Part shown: positions 1 through 7,275 of the stretch, in pieces
How positions within the stretch are numbered: the stretch's first letter is position 1
Layout: each line of letters begins with the position of its first letter
Assembly: GCA_019239815.1 (NCBI GenBank)
Contig: JAFAZL010000258.1
Span: 1-9,761, forward strand
Reading direction: 5' to 3'
DNA from: Acidobacteriota bacterium
Lineage (GTDB): Bacteria > Acidobacteriota > Terriglobia > Acidoferrales > UBA7541
DNA: 9,761 bases
Program-made: the position numbers and the translations under genes
The notes under the pieces: generated by a model
Seen by the model: the letters and a program-made list of their open reading frames with translations, nothing else
What the model was told of the DNA's origin: nothing
Database searches by the model: none

Positions 1-2
1 TT

Positions 3-356
3 CAAATTCTGCTCGACGATACACAGCCAAAAATCACCGAGATGGTTTCCGACGCCGCCCACGTTGTGTATCTCGCCCGAGGCCAGGCGCAAAAGCTCGA
101 TCGCGTCGTTAGTGAAGCCACCGACCGCCTCCGCGGCCAGCTCATCACCGCCGACCGCATCCTAGCGGGTGCCCTCGAAACCGTCGAAGAAGCCGGCACT
201 CAGTTCAAGCGTGGTGTCTGGGCGCCGATGCAAAAAGCCTCCGCGATCATCAGCGGCATCAAGGTAGGTCTCGACTTCCTACGCTCTCGCCGCAGTACCC
301 GCCGCCGCGCCTCCGAAGACGCCGACGTTGAAGACGGCGAAGAACTCTTCATTTAG
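3..356 (+). CDS. DUF948-like coiled-coil protein, 5' end missing
   Basis: The reading frame is open from the first complete codon of the window to the TAG at 354-356, so this is the C-terminal ~117 residues of a longer protein. An internal ATG at 42 is not needed as a start because the frame continues upstream. The visible part is an amphipathic helix with evenly spaced charged and hydrophobic residues (ILLDDTQPKITEMVSDAAHV and onward). A short hydrophobic stretch (SAIISGIKVGLDFL) and a basic-then-acidic tail (RSRRSTRRRASEDADVEDGE) follow. This resembles the small DUF948 (YtxG-like) proteins, which carry one N-terminal membrane helix and a long coiled coil and have no defined enzymatic role. 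The membrane helix would lie outside the window. The family assignment rests on general resemblance. The gene converges on mnmA, with a hairpin repeat between them. Confidence 0.7.
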   Translation, partial: QILLDDTQPKITEMVSDAAHVVYLARGQAQKLDRVVSEATDRLRGQLITADRILAGALETVEEAGTQFKRGVWAPMQKASAIISGIKVGLDFLRSRRSTRRRASEDADVEDGEELFI

Positions 357-370
357 TTCCCGCCATACGC

Positions 371-410
371 TTGTCATCCTGAGGCGCGCATCACGCGCCG
401 AAGGATCTCA
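371..410. repeat. Intergenic hairpin repeat (TCATCCTGA...GAAGGATCT type)
   Basis: A perfect 6-bp GC stem (GGCGCG 383-388, CGCGCC 394-399) with a five-base loop sits inside a second arm pair (ATCCT 376-380, AGGAT 402-406). It lies between two convergent genes, the usual site for dispersed extragenic palindromes. The flanking TCATCCTGA and GAAGGATCTCAG words match a type of intergenic repeat I associate with acidobacterial genomes; that is recollection, not a search. It could also help end transcription from either side, but no T-run follows on either strand. Confidence 0.5.
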
Positions 411-465
411 GCTCAAGCCAATCTATAAGCGCATCCGCCTTCTCCCGTGCTGAAGGCGCGCCTGA

Positions 466-1668
466 TCACTTATTCCCGTTCGCGATCCACCCGCCACCGA
501 GCACTCGTTCTCCATCATAAAAAATCGCACCCTGCCCAGAGGTAATCGCCCGCTGCGGCTCGGCAAACGTCACGCGCGCCCGATCCTCACCAATCGCCTC
601 AACCGTCGCCGCAGCCGCTGTGTGCTTATGCCGTATCTTCACCGCCGCCCGCACCGCCGCATCCGGCCGCGCGATCGAAATCCAATTCACACCTTCGACT
701 TCGCAAATAGCCGCCCTCAAGGATTCATCGTCACCGACAACCACGCGATTCTTCTCCGGATCAATCGCCAGCACGTAGTACGGCTTGCCCGCCGCAAATC
801 CCAGTCCCTTGCGCTGCCCGATCGTAAAGTTGTGTACTCCGTTGTGGCGCCCAACGACATCGCCATCCTCATTCACAATCTCGCCGCTTGCATTCGAGAG
901 CGGCGAACCGCGCTCCAGCGAATACGCCTCGATAAACTGCACGTAATTCCCGTTCGGTACAAAGCAAAGCTCCATGCTCTCCGGTTTTTCCGCCACTGGC
1001 AGATTCACCCGCCGCGCCGCCGTCCGCACTTCCTCCTTGGTCAGTTCGCCGAGAGGGAATTCGCTCTTGGAAAGCTGGTCCTGCGTCAGCCCCCACAAAA
1101 AGTACGACTGATCCTTCGATTCATCCCGCGCGCGCAGCAATTCCCATCGCCCGCTCGCATCGTTGCGCCGAATCCGCGCGTAATGTCCCGTCGCCAACCG
1201 CTCAGCCCCGATCTGCCGCGCCATTCGCAGCAACGGCTCGAACTTCACATCCGTATTGCAATTCGTGCAAGCGATCGGCGTGCGCCCCGACAAATACTGA
1301 TCGACGAATGGACGAATCACGCGCTCCTCAAACTGCTGCTCGAAATTCACCACGTAGTGGGGAAAATTAAGATGTTGCGCCACCCGCTTCGCATCGTAAA
1401 CATCGTCCAGCGAGCAGCACCGATGCTGCGCCGGCCCGTCATTCTGCAACTGCGGCAGCCGCCGCTGATTCCACAGCTGCATCGTCAGCCCGATCACCGG
1501 CCGCGCCTGCTCTTGCAGTAGCGCCGCCACCGTCGAGCTGTCCACGCCACCCGACATCGCGACCGCCACCAACCCAGACCGCGTCTCCGCGCCGGCGCTC
1601 GTCGGCAATTCTTCGAATTGTGCTTCAGTCCTCATATCCCCCAACAATTTTAACGAAGTCGTCTTCAA
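466..1668 (-). CDS. mnmA: tRNA-specific 2-thiouridylase MnmA
   Basis: MnmA is a cytoplasmic enzyme that activates U34 of tRNA-Lys, -Glu and -Gln with ATP and replaces the C2 oxygen with sulfur, using persulfide supplied by a cysteine desulfurase. The 400-residue protein has the PP-loop SGGVDSS at 39-45. The first catalytic Cys is C137 in TNCNTDVKF; the second is C235 in MELCFVPNG, matching the Cys102/Cys199 pair of the E. coli enzyme. GHYARI (161-166) and [11 protein letters not shown] (184-194) are typical family signatures, and a C-terminal beta-barrel follows. C134 just before C137 and the C84-C85 pair are extra cysteines. The start is uncertain: TTG at 1668 has an AGAGG eight bases upstream, while ATG at 1635 (389 residues) has only a G-run two bases away. 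The gene lies downstream of iscS on the same strand, its expected sulfur donor. Stop is TGA at 466-468. Confidence 0.95.
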   Translation of the reverse strand: MKTTSLKLLGDMRTEAQFEELPTSAGAETRSGLVAVAMSGGVDSSTVAALLQEQARPVIGLTMQLWNQRRLPQLQNDGPAQHRCCSLDDVYDAKRVAQHLNFPHYVVNFEQQFEERVIRPFVDQYLSGRTPIACTNCNTDVKFEPLLRMARQIGAERLATGHYARIRRNDASGRWELLRARDESKDQSYFLWGLTQDQLSKSEFPLGELTKEEVRTAARRVNLPVAEKPESMELCFVPNGNYVQFIEAYSLERGSPLSNASGEIVNEDGDVVGRHNGVHNFTIGQRKGLGFAAGKPYYVLAIDPEKNRVVVGDDESLRAAICEVEGVNWISIARPDAAVRAAVKIRHKHTAAAATVEAIGEDRARVTFAEPQRAITSGQGAIFYDGERVLGGGWIANGNK

Positions 1669-1698
1669 CGCGCTTGCCTCTGGCCCGCCACCCTGTAG

Positions 1699-1722
1699 CC
1701 GCGATCGTTTCCCAGATCGCGG
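1699..1722. other. Hairpin upstream of mnmA
   Basis: A perfect 8-bp inverted repeat, CCGCGATC (1699-1706) and GATCGCGG (1715-1722), has an eight-base loop. It lies 30 bases upstream of the TTG start of mnmA, so it would form in the mnmA leader RNA. If the candidate promoter just upstream is real, the transcript would begin almost exactly with this stem. It may be a leader stem-loop or a dispersed palindrome; the sequence does not decide between them. Confidence 0.55.
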
Positions 1723-1729
1723 GATTTAG

Positions 1730-1758
1730 ATTCCAATCCTACCGAGTCTCACAGTCAA
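1730..1758 (-). promoter_or_regulatory. Candidate sigma70-type promoter for mnmA
   Basis: On the minus strand, TTGACT (1753-1758, five of six matches to TTGACA) is followed after exactly 17 bases by TGGAAT (1730-1735, four of six to TATAAT). The predicted start near 1723 gives a leader of about 55 bases before the TTG codon of mnmA. It lies between the two hairpins. This is a pattern match only; mnmA may equally be read from the iscS promoter. Confidence 0.35.
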
Positions 1759-1759
1759 C

Positions 1760-1803
1760 GCCGGCAACATGTACGGGCGCAGCCCGCTGCGCCCCATGTC
1801 GGC
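1760..1803. repeat. Long imperfect palindrome between iscS and mnmA
   Basis: The core is a perfect 8-bp stem, GGGCGCAG (1775-1782) and CTGCGCCC (1787-1794), with a four-base loop CCCG. It is extended by ACATG/CATGT (1767-1771, 1795-1799) and GCCG/CGGC (1760-1763, 1800-1803), with small one-sided bulges. That makes 17 base pairs in 44 bases. It starts 38 bases after the iscS stop codon. It could be a REP-type dispersed palindrome or a partial transcription barrier after iscS; there is no T-run after it on the minus strand, so a classical intrinsic terminator is unlikely. Confidence 0.6.
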
Positions 1804-1841
1804 AACCTCAATCCATCCGTAGTTTTGTCTTGGCCTCTGTT

Positions 1842-3080
1842 CTAATTCTTCCGATACACCGGCGACAACGCCCTCAACTTCTCAACGCAGCCCGATACCG
1901 CCTCAACCGCAAACGCAACATCTTCCGGCCTCGTATGCCGCCCGAGACTAAATCTCAAGCTGGCCCGCGCCTCCTCCGCGCTCAACCCGATCGCCGTCAA
2001 CACATGCGAAGGCTCGACTGCTCCCGACGAACACGCCGCCCCCGTCGAGCAAGCCAGCCCCTTCAAATCCAGCGCAATCACCAGCGCCTCACCCTCAATT
2101 CCCGCAAACGTAATATTCGTTGTATTCGGCGTGCGCGCCGCCCCCGCGCCATTCACGCGAGCATCCGGCACACGCTGAAGCAATCCACGCTCAAGCTCGT
2201 CACGTAATTGTCCAACCCGCGCCGCATCCGACGCGAGCAACCCCCGCGCAATCTCCGCCGCCTTCCCCAGCCCGACGATTCCGGCAACGTTCTCCGTCCC
2301 CGGTCGAAACCCTCGCTGATGATGCCCCCCGTACATAAGCTGCCGAATCTGCGTTCCGCCTCGCACATACAGCGCCCCAATCCCCTTCGGCGCATAAATC
2401 TTGTGCCCCGACAGCGAAAGCAAATCCAGCTTCAACAAATTCACATCAACCGGAATCTTGCTAACTGACTGCACCGCATCCGTATGAAAATAAACGTCCG
2501 CCTCTGCCGCAATCTTCCCGATCTCCTCAAGAGGCTGCACCGTCCCTAGCTCATTGTTCGCGTGCATCACCGTGATCAGCAAAGTCTCAGTGCGCAACGC
2601 CCGCCGAATCGATTCCGGATCAACACGCCCTGCACCATCGACATCAACATAAGTCACGTCAATGCCATCTTTCTCCAACGCCTGGCAAGCGTTTAATACA
2701 GCTTCATGCTCGATCGTCGTCGTGATGACATGCGGCGACTTCGCTGACTGCAGTCGATTCGGATGCTCCCGTTCAAGCTCCTTTGCTCCTGCGCGTCCGC
2801 TCAACTTCACGCCGTCAGCGATCGCTGCCCGCACGACGCCAAAAATCGCGTGGTTGTCCGCCTCCGTCCCACCACTCGTAAAAACAATCTCCTGCGCCCT
2901 TGCTCCCATCAGCCCGGCCACCTGCTCCCGCGCCGTCTCCACCGCCGCCCGCGCCTTCTGCCCAAACCCATGAATCGACGACGCATTCCCAAACTCCCCC
3001 GAAAAGTAGGGAAGCATCGCCTGCACCACCTCCGGCTCCACCGCCGTCGTTGCATTGTGATCGAAATAAATCCGCTTCAT
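1842..3080 (-). CDS. iscS: Cysteine desulfurase, IscS/NifS family
   Basis: This is a PLP-dependent enzyme that removes sulfur from L-cysteine to give alanine and an enzyme persulfide, used for Fe-S clusters and tRNA thiolation. Numbering is from ATG 3080 (412 residues). It has the N-terminal YFDHNATT, SGGTEADNH at 69-77, the PLP-stacking His125 (IEHEA), HANNE at 173-177, HTDAVQ at 199-204, the PLP lysine K227 in SLSGHKIYAPKG, and the catalytic Cys350 in the mobile loop STGAACSSG. A second Cys, C344, lies six residues earlier. Roughly 20 extra basic residues (about 91-116) sit between the SGGTEADNH helix and the next strand. The frame stays open upstream to ATG 3119, which would add 13 residues, but the conserved family start MKRIYFDHNATT favours 3080. 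A clear Shine-Dalgarno is lacking for both. It is the first gene of a likely iscS-mnmA unit. The symbol is by family; nifS is equally possible. Confidence 0.95.
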   Translation of the reverse strand: MKRIYFDHNATTAVEPEVVQAMLPYFSGEFGNASSIHGFGQKARAAVETAREQVAGLMGARAQEIVFTSGGTEADNHAIFGVVRAAIADGVKLSGRAGAKELEREHPNRLQSAKSPHVITTTIEHEAVLNACQALEKDGIDVTYVDVDGAGRVDPESIRRALRTETLLITVMHANNELGTVQPLEEIGKIAAEADVYFHTDAVQSVSKIPVDVNLLKLDLLSLSGHKIYAPKGIGALYVRGGTQIRQLMYGGHHQRGFRPGTENVAGIVGLGKAAEIARGLLASDAARVGQLRDELERGLLQRVPDARVNGAGAARTPNTTNITFAGIEGEALVIALDLKGLACSTGAACSSGAVEPSHVLTAIGLSAEEARASLRFSLGRHTRPEDVAFAVEAVSGCVEKLRALSPVYRKN

Positions 3081-3150
3081 ACCAACTATTCTACCTTTGA
3101 GAGCGCCCTCGTGCCCCATACAACCAAGAGACGCCGCTCATGACCAGTGC

Positions 3151-3165
3151 TAAGCTACGGCGGCC
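3151..3165 (+). promoter_or_regulatory. Possible extended -10 element close to galactosidase start
   Basis: TGCTAAGCT (3148-3156) fits the TGnTAnnnT form of an extended -10 element; no -35 match is found at the right distance. Transcription would start near 3163, only a few bases before the ATG at 3166, and no Shine-Dalgarno is visible before that ATG. The two facts together fit a leaderless or nearly leaderless mRNA. The evidence is weak. Confidence 0.22.
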
Positions 3166-5403
3166 ATGAACAATAGTCCAATGCGTCTTTTCGCACTGTC
3201 GCTCGCCGTAATTTTCTATTGCGCGATTTCCATTCAGTCGGTCAACGCTGCACCTGCAGGCGTCGGCCAAATGTTCCGCCTCGACGGCGGCGACACGACG
3301 TACATCTTCGGCGTCAACGAGCGCGGCGAACTGCAAGCGCTCTACTGGGGCGGCAAGCTTGCGCCGAGCGACAAATCTCCATCGGCGCATTCGCTCCCGG
3401 AAATGGCTTCCTTCGACCCTCCCTCCACCACTACGCCGCAGGAATACGCCGCGTGGGGATCCGCTCTTTACACCGAACCCGCGCTGAAAATCACTTTTCC
3501 CGACGGCAATCGAGACCTCGTGCTGCACTACGTCAGCAGCAAATCGTCCGCCGGCTCGTACGAAGTCCTCATGAAAGACATCTCGCGCGAAATCTACGTT
3601 ACGCTCCGCTACTCGATGGACACCGAGAGCGGAATCCTCGCGCGCTCAGCCGTCATCGAAAATCGCGAGAAAGACGCCGTCATCATCGAGCAAGCTGCCG
3701 CCGCTCAATGGACACTCGCTCCCTCGCGCTACACGCTCAGCTATCTTACCGGCCGCTGGGGCGCCGAGTGGACGCTCAATCAGGAGCCAATTCAAGGCGG
3801 TTCGCGCGTCATCGAAAGCCGCCGCGGCTCGACCGGTCACCAGGCGAACCCGTGGTTCGCAATCTCTCGCGACGACAGCCAGAAATCCAATGGCCCGCTC
3901 TCCGCCGGCGAAGAACATGGCGAAGTTTGGTTCGGCGCACTCGCCTGGTCGGGCTCGTGGCGCTTCACCATGGAAAAAACGCAGCTCGACTCCGTGCGCG
4001 TCACCGGCGGATTCAATCCCTTCGATTTCGGCTACAAGCTCAAACCCGGCGAAAAACTCGAAACTCCGATTTTCTACGGCGGCTACTCAAATCACGGCCT
4101 CGGCGGTGCCTCCCTCATCCTGCATAAGTTCGAGCTGCAACACATCCTCCCGCAAGCGCCCAATCCCAAGCCTCGCCCCGTGATCTACAACTCCTGGGAA
4201 GCCACCGAAATGAACGTCGATGTCGACGGCCAGGTCGCGCTCGCCGAAAAAGCCGCGAGCCTCGGCGTCGATCGCTTTGTGATGGACGACGGCTGGTTCG
4301 GCCAGCGGAAGGATGACCACGCCGGCCTCGGCGACTGGTACGTCAACAAAGAAAAATTCCCCAACGGCCTTAAGCCGCTCATCGACAAAGTGCATTCGCT
4401 GAAAATGGATTTTGGACTGTGGGTCGAGCCCGAAATGATCAATCCCGATTCCGACCTCTACCGCAAGCACCCCGACTGGACGCTCAATTTTCCTGGCCGT
4501 CCTCGCACCGAATCGCGCAATCAACTCGTCCTCAATATCGCGCGTCCCGATGTGCGCGACTACGTTTTGGGATTCCTCGACAAACTTCTCACAGAAAACG
4601 ACATCGCGTTTTTGAAGCGGGATTACAACCGCAATTGGGCAGAACCCGGCTGGGATGCCGTTCCCGCCGATGAGCAGAAAAAGGTCTACGTCGAATTCGT
4701 GCGCAACGTGTATTGGATCCTCGCCGAGCTGCGCAAAAAACATCCCAAGATTGAAATCGAATCCTGCTCAGGCGGTGGTGGCCGCGTCGATCTCGGCATA
4801 CTCCGTTACACCGACGAAGTCTGGCCCTCCGACAACACCGACCCCTTCGATCGCCTCTCGATGCAGGACGGTTTCACCTACGCCTACACGCCGCAAATCA
4901 TGATGGCCTGGGTCACGGCTTCGCCGCACTGGCAGAATGGCCGCAACACGACACTCACCTACCGCATGCTCAGCTCGATGCAAGGCTCACTCGGCATCGG
5001 CGACAACCTCAACAAATGGAGCGACGAAGATTTCGCGATCGCAAAGCGCCTGATCGCCGCCTATCACGAAGTCCAAAGAACAATCACCCAGGGCGATTTG
5101 TATCGCCTCGTCAGCCCGCGCGACGACAGCGAATTTTCCTCAACACAAACCGTCTCGCCCGACAAATCGCAATCCGTCGTCTTCGCCTTCACCGTCGCCA
5201 CAAAACAAGGCCGCCTCTTCCCGCTGCTTCAACTCCAGGGTCTGGATCCGGCCGCTCATTACAAACTCACCTCCATCGAAGGCAAACCAATCCCCGGCAC
5301 ACCCGATTCCGCCTCCGGCGACTGGTGGATGCACCACGGCATCAACCTCATGCTAAAAGGTGACTATCAGGCCGCGATGTTCCGTTTAGACCGCGAACAC
5401 TGA
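3166..5403 (+). CDS. Exported GH36 alpha-galactosidase
   Basis: The enzyme would release terminal alpha-1,6-galactose from raffinose-type sugars or galactomannan side chains by a retaining mechanism. The 745 residues begin with a signal peptide (about 1-28, ending VNA before APAG), so it acts outside the cytoplasm. A beta-sandwich N-terminal domain (about 30-320), a TIM barrel (about 340-650, with SWEATEMN near W344 and DDGWFG at 374-379) and a small C-terminal beta domain follow. The nucleophile is D486 in LKRDYNRNW, and the acid/base is D556 in SDNTDPFDRL. Their 70-residue spacing equals the D478/D548 pair I recall for Geobacillus AgaA. The galactose-site motif SCSGGGGR surrounds C534. Odd point: the usual KWD before the nucleophile is KRD (R485, codon CGG at 4618-4620). 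ATG 3166 lacks a Shine-Dalgarno; ATG 3181 is an alternative start. It is divergent from iscS. Confidence 0.95.
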   Translation: MNNSPMRLFALSLAVIFYCAISIQSVNAAPAGVGQMFRLDGGDTTYIFGVNERGELQALYWGGKLAPSDKSPSAHSLPEMASFDPPSTTTPQEYAAWGSALYTEPALKITFPDGNRDLVLHYVSSKSSAGSYEVLMKDISREIYVTLRYSMDTESGILARSAVIENREKDAVIIEQAAAAQWTLAPSRYTLSYLTGRWGAEWTLNQEPIQGGSRVIESRRGSTGHQANPWFAISRDDSQKSNGPLSAGEEHGEVWFGALAWSGSWRFTMEKTQLDSVRVTGGFNPFDFGYKLKPGEKLETPIFYGGYSNHGLGGASLILHKFELQHILPQAPNPKPRPVIYNSWEATEMNVDVDGQVALAEKAASLGVDRFVMDDGWFGQRKDDHAGLGDWYVNKEKFPNGLKPLIDKVHSLKMDFGLWVEPEMINPDSDLYRKHPDWTLNFPGRPRTESRNQLVLNIARPDVRDYVLGFLDKLLTENDIAFLKRDYNRNWAEPGWDAVPADEQKKVYVEFVRNVYWILAELRKKHPKIEIESCSGGGGRVDLGILRYTDEVWPSDNTDPFDRLSMQDGFTYAYTPQIMMAWVTASPHWQNGRNTTLTYRMLSSMQGSLGIGDNLNKWSDEDFAIAKRLIAAYHEVQRTITQGDLYRLVSPRDDSEFSSTQTVSPDKSQSVVFAFTVATKQGRLFPLLQLQGLDPAAHYKLTSIEGKPIPGTPDSASGDWWMHHGINLMLKGDYQAAMFRLDREH

Positions 5404-5405
5404 TC

Positions 5406-5411
5406 AGGAGG
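5406..5411 (+). promoter_or_regulatory. Strong Shine-Dalgarno of the DUF4197 gene
   Basis: AGGAGG lies seven bases before the ATG at 5419 and only two bases after the galactosidase stop codon. It is the most perfect ribosome binding site in the window and fixes the DUF4197 start. With only 15 bases between the genes, translation of the second gene from the galactosidase mRNA is likely. Confidence 0.8.
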
Positions 5412-5418
5412 GAAGGGC

Positions 5419-6138
5419 ATGATTCGAGCGCTGATTCTCGCTGTGTTCGTGATTCTCTTTTCCGTTCCTGCTCATGCTCAACTCGATGAAATCGAGAAAC
5501 GGATGGGAGTTAATGTCGGACCGGGACTGAGCGAATCAAAAGTGGCTTCAGGGTTGAAACAAGCGCTTCAAGTTGGTTCCGAAAACGCCGTGAAGATCGT
5601 AGGTAAGCCCAATGGCTACTTCGGCAACGAAGCGATCAAGATTCTGATGCCGAAGGAGCTGCATCCTCTGGAGAGCGGCCTGCGTATGGTCGGCTTCGGC
5701 CCCAAGATTGATGAATTTATTCTCAGCATGAATCGCTCTGCGGAAGCGGCTGCACCTGCGGCACGGAAAATCTTCATCGACGCGATTTTCGCGATGAGCT
5801 TCGATGATGCGAAGCGAATTCTCTCGGGCGACAACACTGCCGCTACCGAATACTTCAAGCAAAAAACCACCGGCCAGCTCACCGACGCGTTCACTCCGGT
5901 CGTCAAGAAAACGATGGAAGAGAACGGCACCGTCCGCCAATACGACGCTCTCGCCGAACAGTACAAAAACATTCCATTCGCCAACAGCAAGAGCCTCGAC
6001 ATCGATCACTACGTCGTATCGAAAGCCCTCGATGGCCTCTTCTACGAACTAGCCGAGCAGAAAAAGCAAATCCGCACCAACCCCGCCGCGCGCACGACCG
6101 ATTTACTCAAGGAAGTCTTCGCCCACGCCGGTCATTAG
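5419..6138 (+). CDS. DUF4197 domain protein, exported
   Basis: This 239-residue protein has a clear signal peptide (about 1-20, ending AHA before QLDE), and the rest is predicted mostly helical. The mature part fits the DUF4197 family, whose members are periplasmic or lipid-anchored proteins of unknown function with much the same length. Supporting features are the N-terminal LKQALQVGSENAV segment, the GYFGNEAIKILMP motif near 65-77, the FIDAIFAMSFDDAKRIL region near 118-134, and the C-terminal ALDGLFYELAEQKKQIR followed by TDLLKEVF. There is no lipobox Cys at the signal-peptide cleavage site, so it is probably soluble in the periplasm. It sits 15 bases after the GH36 gene and is probably co-transcribed with it. 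The link to galactoside use is positional only. The gene ends 28 bases from the converging dehydrogenase gene, with no clear terminator between them. Confidence 0.88.
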   Translation: MIRALILAVFVILFSVPAHAQLDEIEKRMGVNVGPGLSESKVASGLKQALQVGSENAVKIVGKPNGYFGNEAIKILMPKELHPLESGLRMVGFGPKIDEFILSMNRSAEAAAPAARKIFIDAIFAMSFDDAKRILSGDNTAATEYFKQKTTGQLTDAFTPVVKKTMEENGTVRQYDALAEQYKNIPFANSKSLDIDHYVVSKALDGLFYELAEQKKQIRTNPAARTTDLLKEVFAHAGH

Positions 6139-6166
6139 CTCGCGCTGAGCAACACTCGCAACACAA

Positions 6167-7180
6167 CTACATCGTCAGCACGACGCGAAACTGCGCCTTG
6201 CCGCTGTTGAGGCGCGTCCACGCGTCATTCACCTTCTCCAATGGAAATTTCTCTATCATCGGCCGCACCCCGGTGTACTCCGAAAACCGCAGTGTATCTT
6301 CCGAATCGACCGCCGTCCCCGAAGCCCATCCTTTCACCGCTTTATTGCCGAAGATCAACTGAGCAGCTGAAACAGAGATCGGATCGGGTCCGACGCCGAT
6401 TACAAGCATCACGCCGTTCGCGCCCAATCCATCAACGAGCGCGGACATTGCTTTGCCGCTTGGCGCCGTCGAGAGAATCACGCGCGCTCCGCCAAGTTTC
6501 TTCAGTTCGCCGGCCGCATTGACAGCGTCGCTATCGAGGTAAATGTGCGCACCGAGTTTTTTCGCGAGTGCTTCGCTCTCTTTGCCGCGGCTGATAGCGA
6601 CCGTTTTGTATCCAAATTTGTTCGCGAACTGAACGCCGAGATGGCCGAGGCCTCCGATGCCCAATACTGCGACGAGATCGCCCGGGATCGCGCCGGCGCG
6701 CCGCATGGAATTAAACGTTGTGATTCCCGCGCACAGCAGCGGCGCCGCTTCCGCGGGATCCAGCCCGTCGGGCATTGCCGCGACCGCTTCCCACGGCGCA
6801 ACCATATATTCTGCGTAGCCGCCGTCGTAGTGAATGCCGGCCCACTTTTCGTTGACGCAGTTGATGAAATCCCCGCGACGACAATTGATGCACGTAAAAT
6901 CATGGCCACCATGCCAGCCGACGCCGACCCGCTGCCCCTTTTTCCACGCCGTCACGTTCGGCCCGATTTCGTCGATCACTCCGGCAACCTCATGCCCCGG
7001 CGACCGCGGATACTGAATCCAAGGCATCATTCCTTCTTTCACAATGTGATCGCTCGCGCACACACCGCACGCCTGCACCTTGATGCGGACCTGCCCTGAT
7101 CCGGGCGTCGGAATTTCGCGCTCTTCGACAACGAAATCTGCGCCAGGTTTCGGCACAACTGCGATTTTCATTTTCGGCAT
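6167..7180 (-). CDS. Zinc-dependent medium-chain alcohol dehydrogenase
   Basis: This 337-residue MDR-family dehydrogenase would interconvert an alcohol and its aldehyde using NAD(P). Catalytic zinc ligands are C41 (CGVCASD), H63 with E64 (PGHEVAG) and C150. The Rossmann signature GIGGLGHLG lies at 174-182. The lobe that normally binds structural zinc with four cysteines has only three (C97, C100, C108); the first position is D94 in GGHDFTCINC. After the second Rossmann strand the sequence is AISRGKE, lacking the acidic residue typical of NAD-binding members, so NADP may be preferred; this is inference. The overall type is AdhA/AdhP-like (COG1064 style); the substrate cannot be told. ATG 7180 has GAGAGGG at 7189-7195 eight bases upstream, which settles the start. 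It converges with the DUF4197 gene and follows a membrane-protein gene on the same strand after 95 bases. Confidence 0.93.
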   Translation of the reverse strand: MPKMKIAVVPKPGADFVVEEREIPTPGSGQVRIKVQACGVCASDHIVKEGMMPWIQYPRSPGHEVAGVIDEIGPNVTAWKKGQRVGVGWHGGHDFTCINCRRGDFINCVNEKWAGIHYDGGYAEYMVAPWEAVAAMPDGLDPAEAAPLLCAGITTFNSMRRAGAIPGDLVAVLGIGGLGHLGVQFANKFGYKTVAISRGKESEALAKKLGAHIYLDSDAVNAAGELKKLGGARVILSTAPSGKAMSALVDGLGANGVMLVIGVGPDPISVSAAQLIFGNKAVKGWASGTAVDSEDTLRFSEYTGVRPMIEKFPLEKVNDAWTRLNSGKAQFRVVLTM

Positions 7181-7275
7181 GATCTGGACCCTCTCATCGA
7201 ATTCGCGAGTTGGATGCAGAACGAGAAGTGCTGGTTAGCCAAAAAAGAAAGTCGGCGCGGAAGGAGCGCTGCGAG

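Noticed and set aside
622..1521. A 299-residue open frame on the plus strand opposite mnmA
   Set aside because: It is the reverse complement of a well-supported mnmA. Its product is very rich in Arg, His, Pro and Leu, as expected from antisense GC-rich DNA, and no family features or ribosome site are seen.
4087..4743. A 218-residue minus-strand frame inside the GH36 gene
   Set aside because: It overlaps the catalytic domain of a certain gene, shows no motif, and is explained by codon bias leaving the antisense frame open.
5548..6009. A 153-residue minus-strand frame opposite the DUF4197 gene
   Set aside because: It is fully antisense to a gene with a signal peptide, strong ribosome site and family match, and has no independent support.
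7241..7269. Possible intrinsic terminator after the membrane-protein gene on the minus strand (T-rich run at 7241-7250)
   Set aside because: The only stem before the T-run is GCGC with GCGC, four pairs around a seven-base loop, too weak to call.
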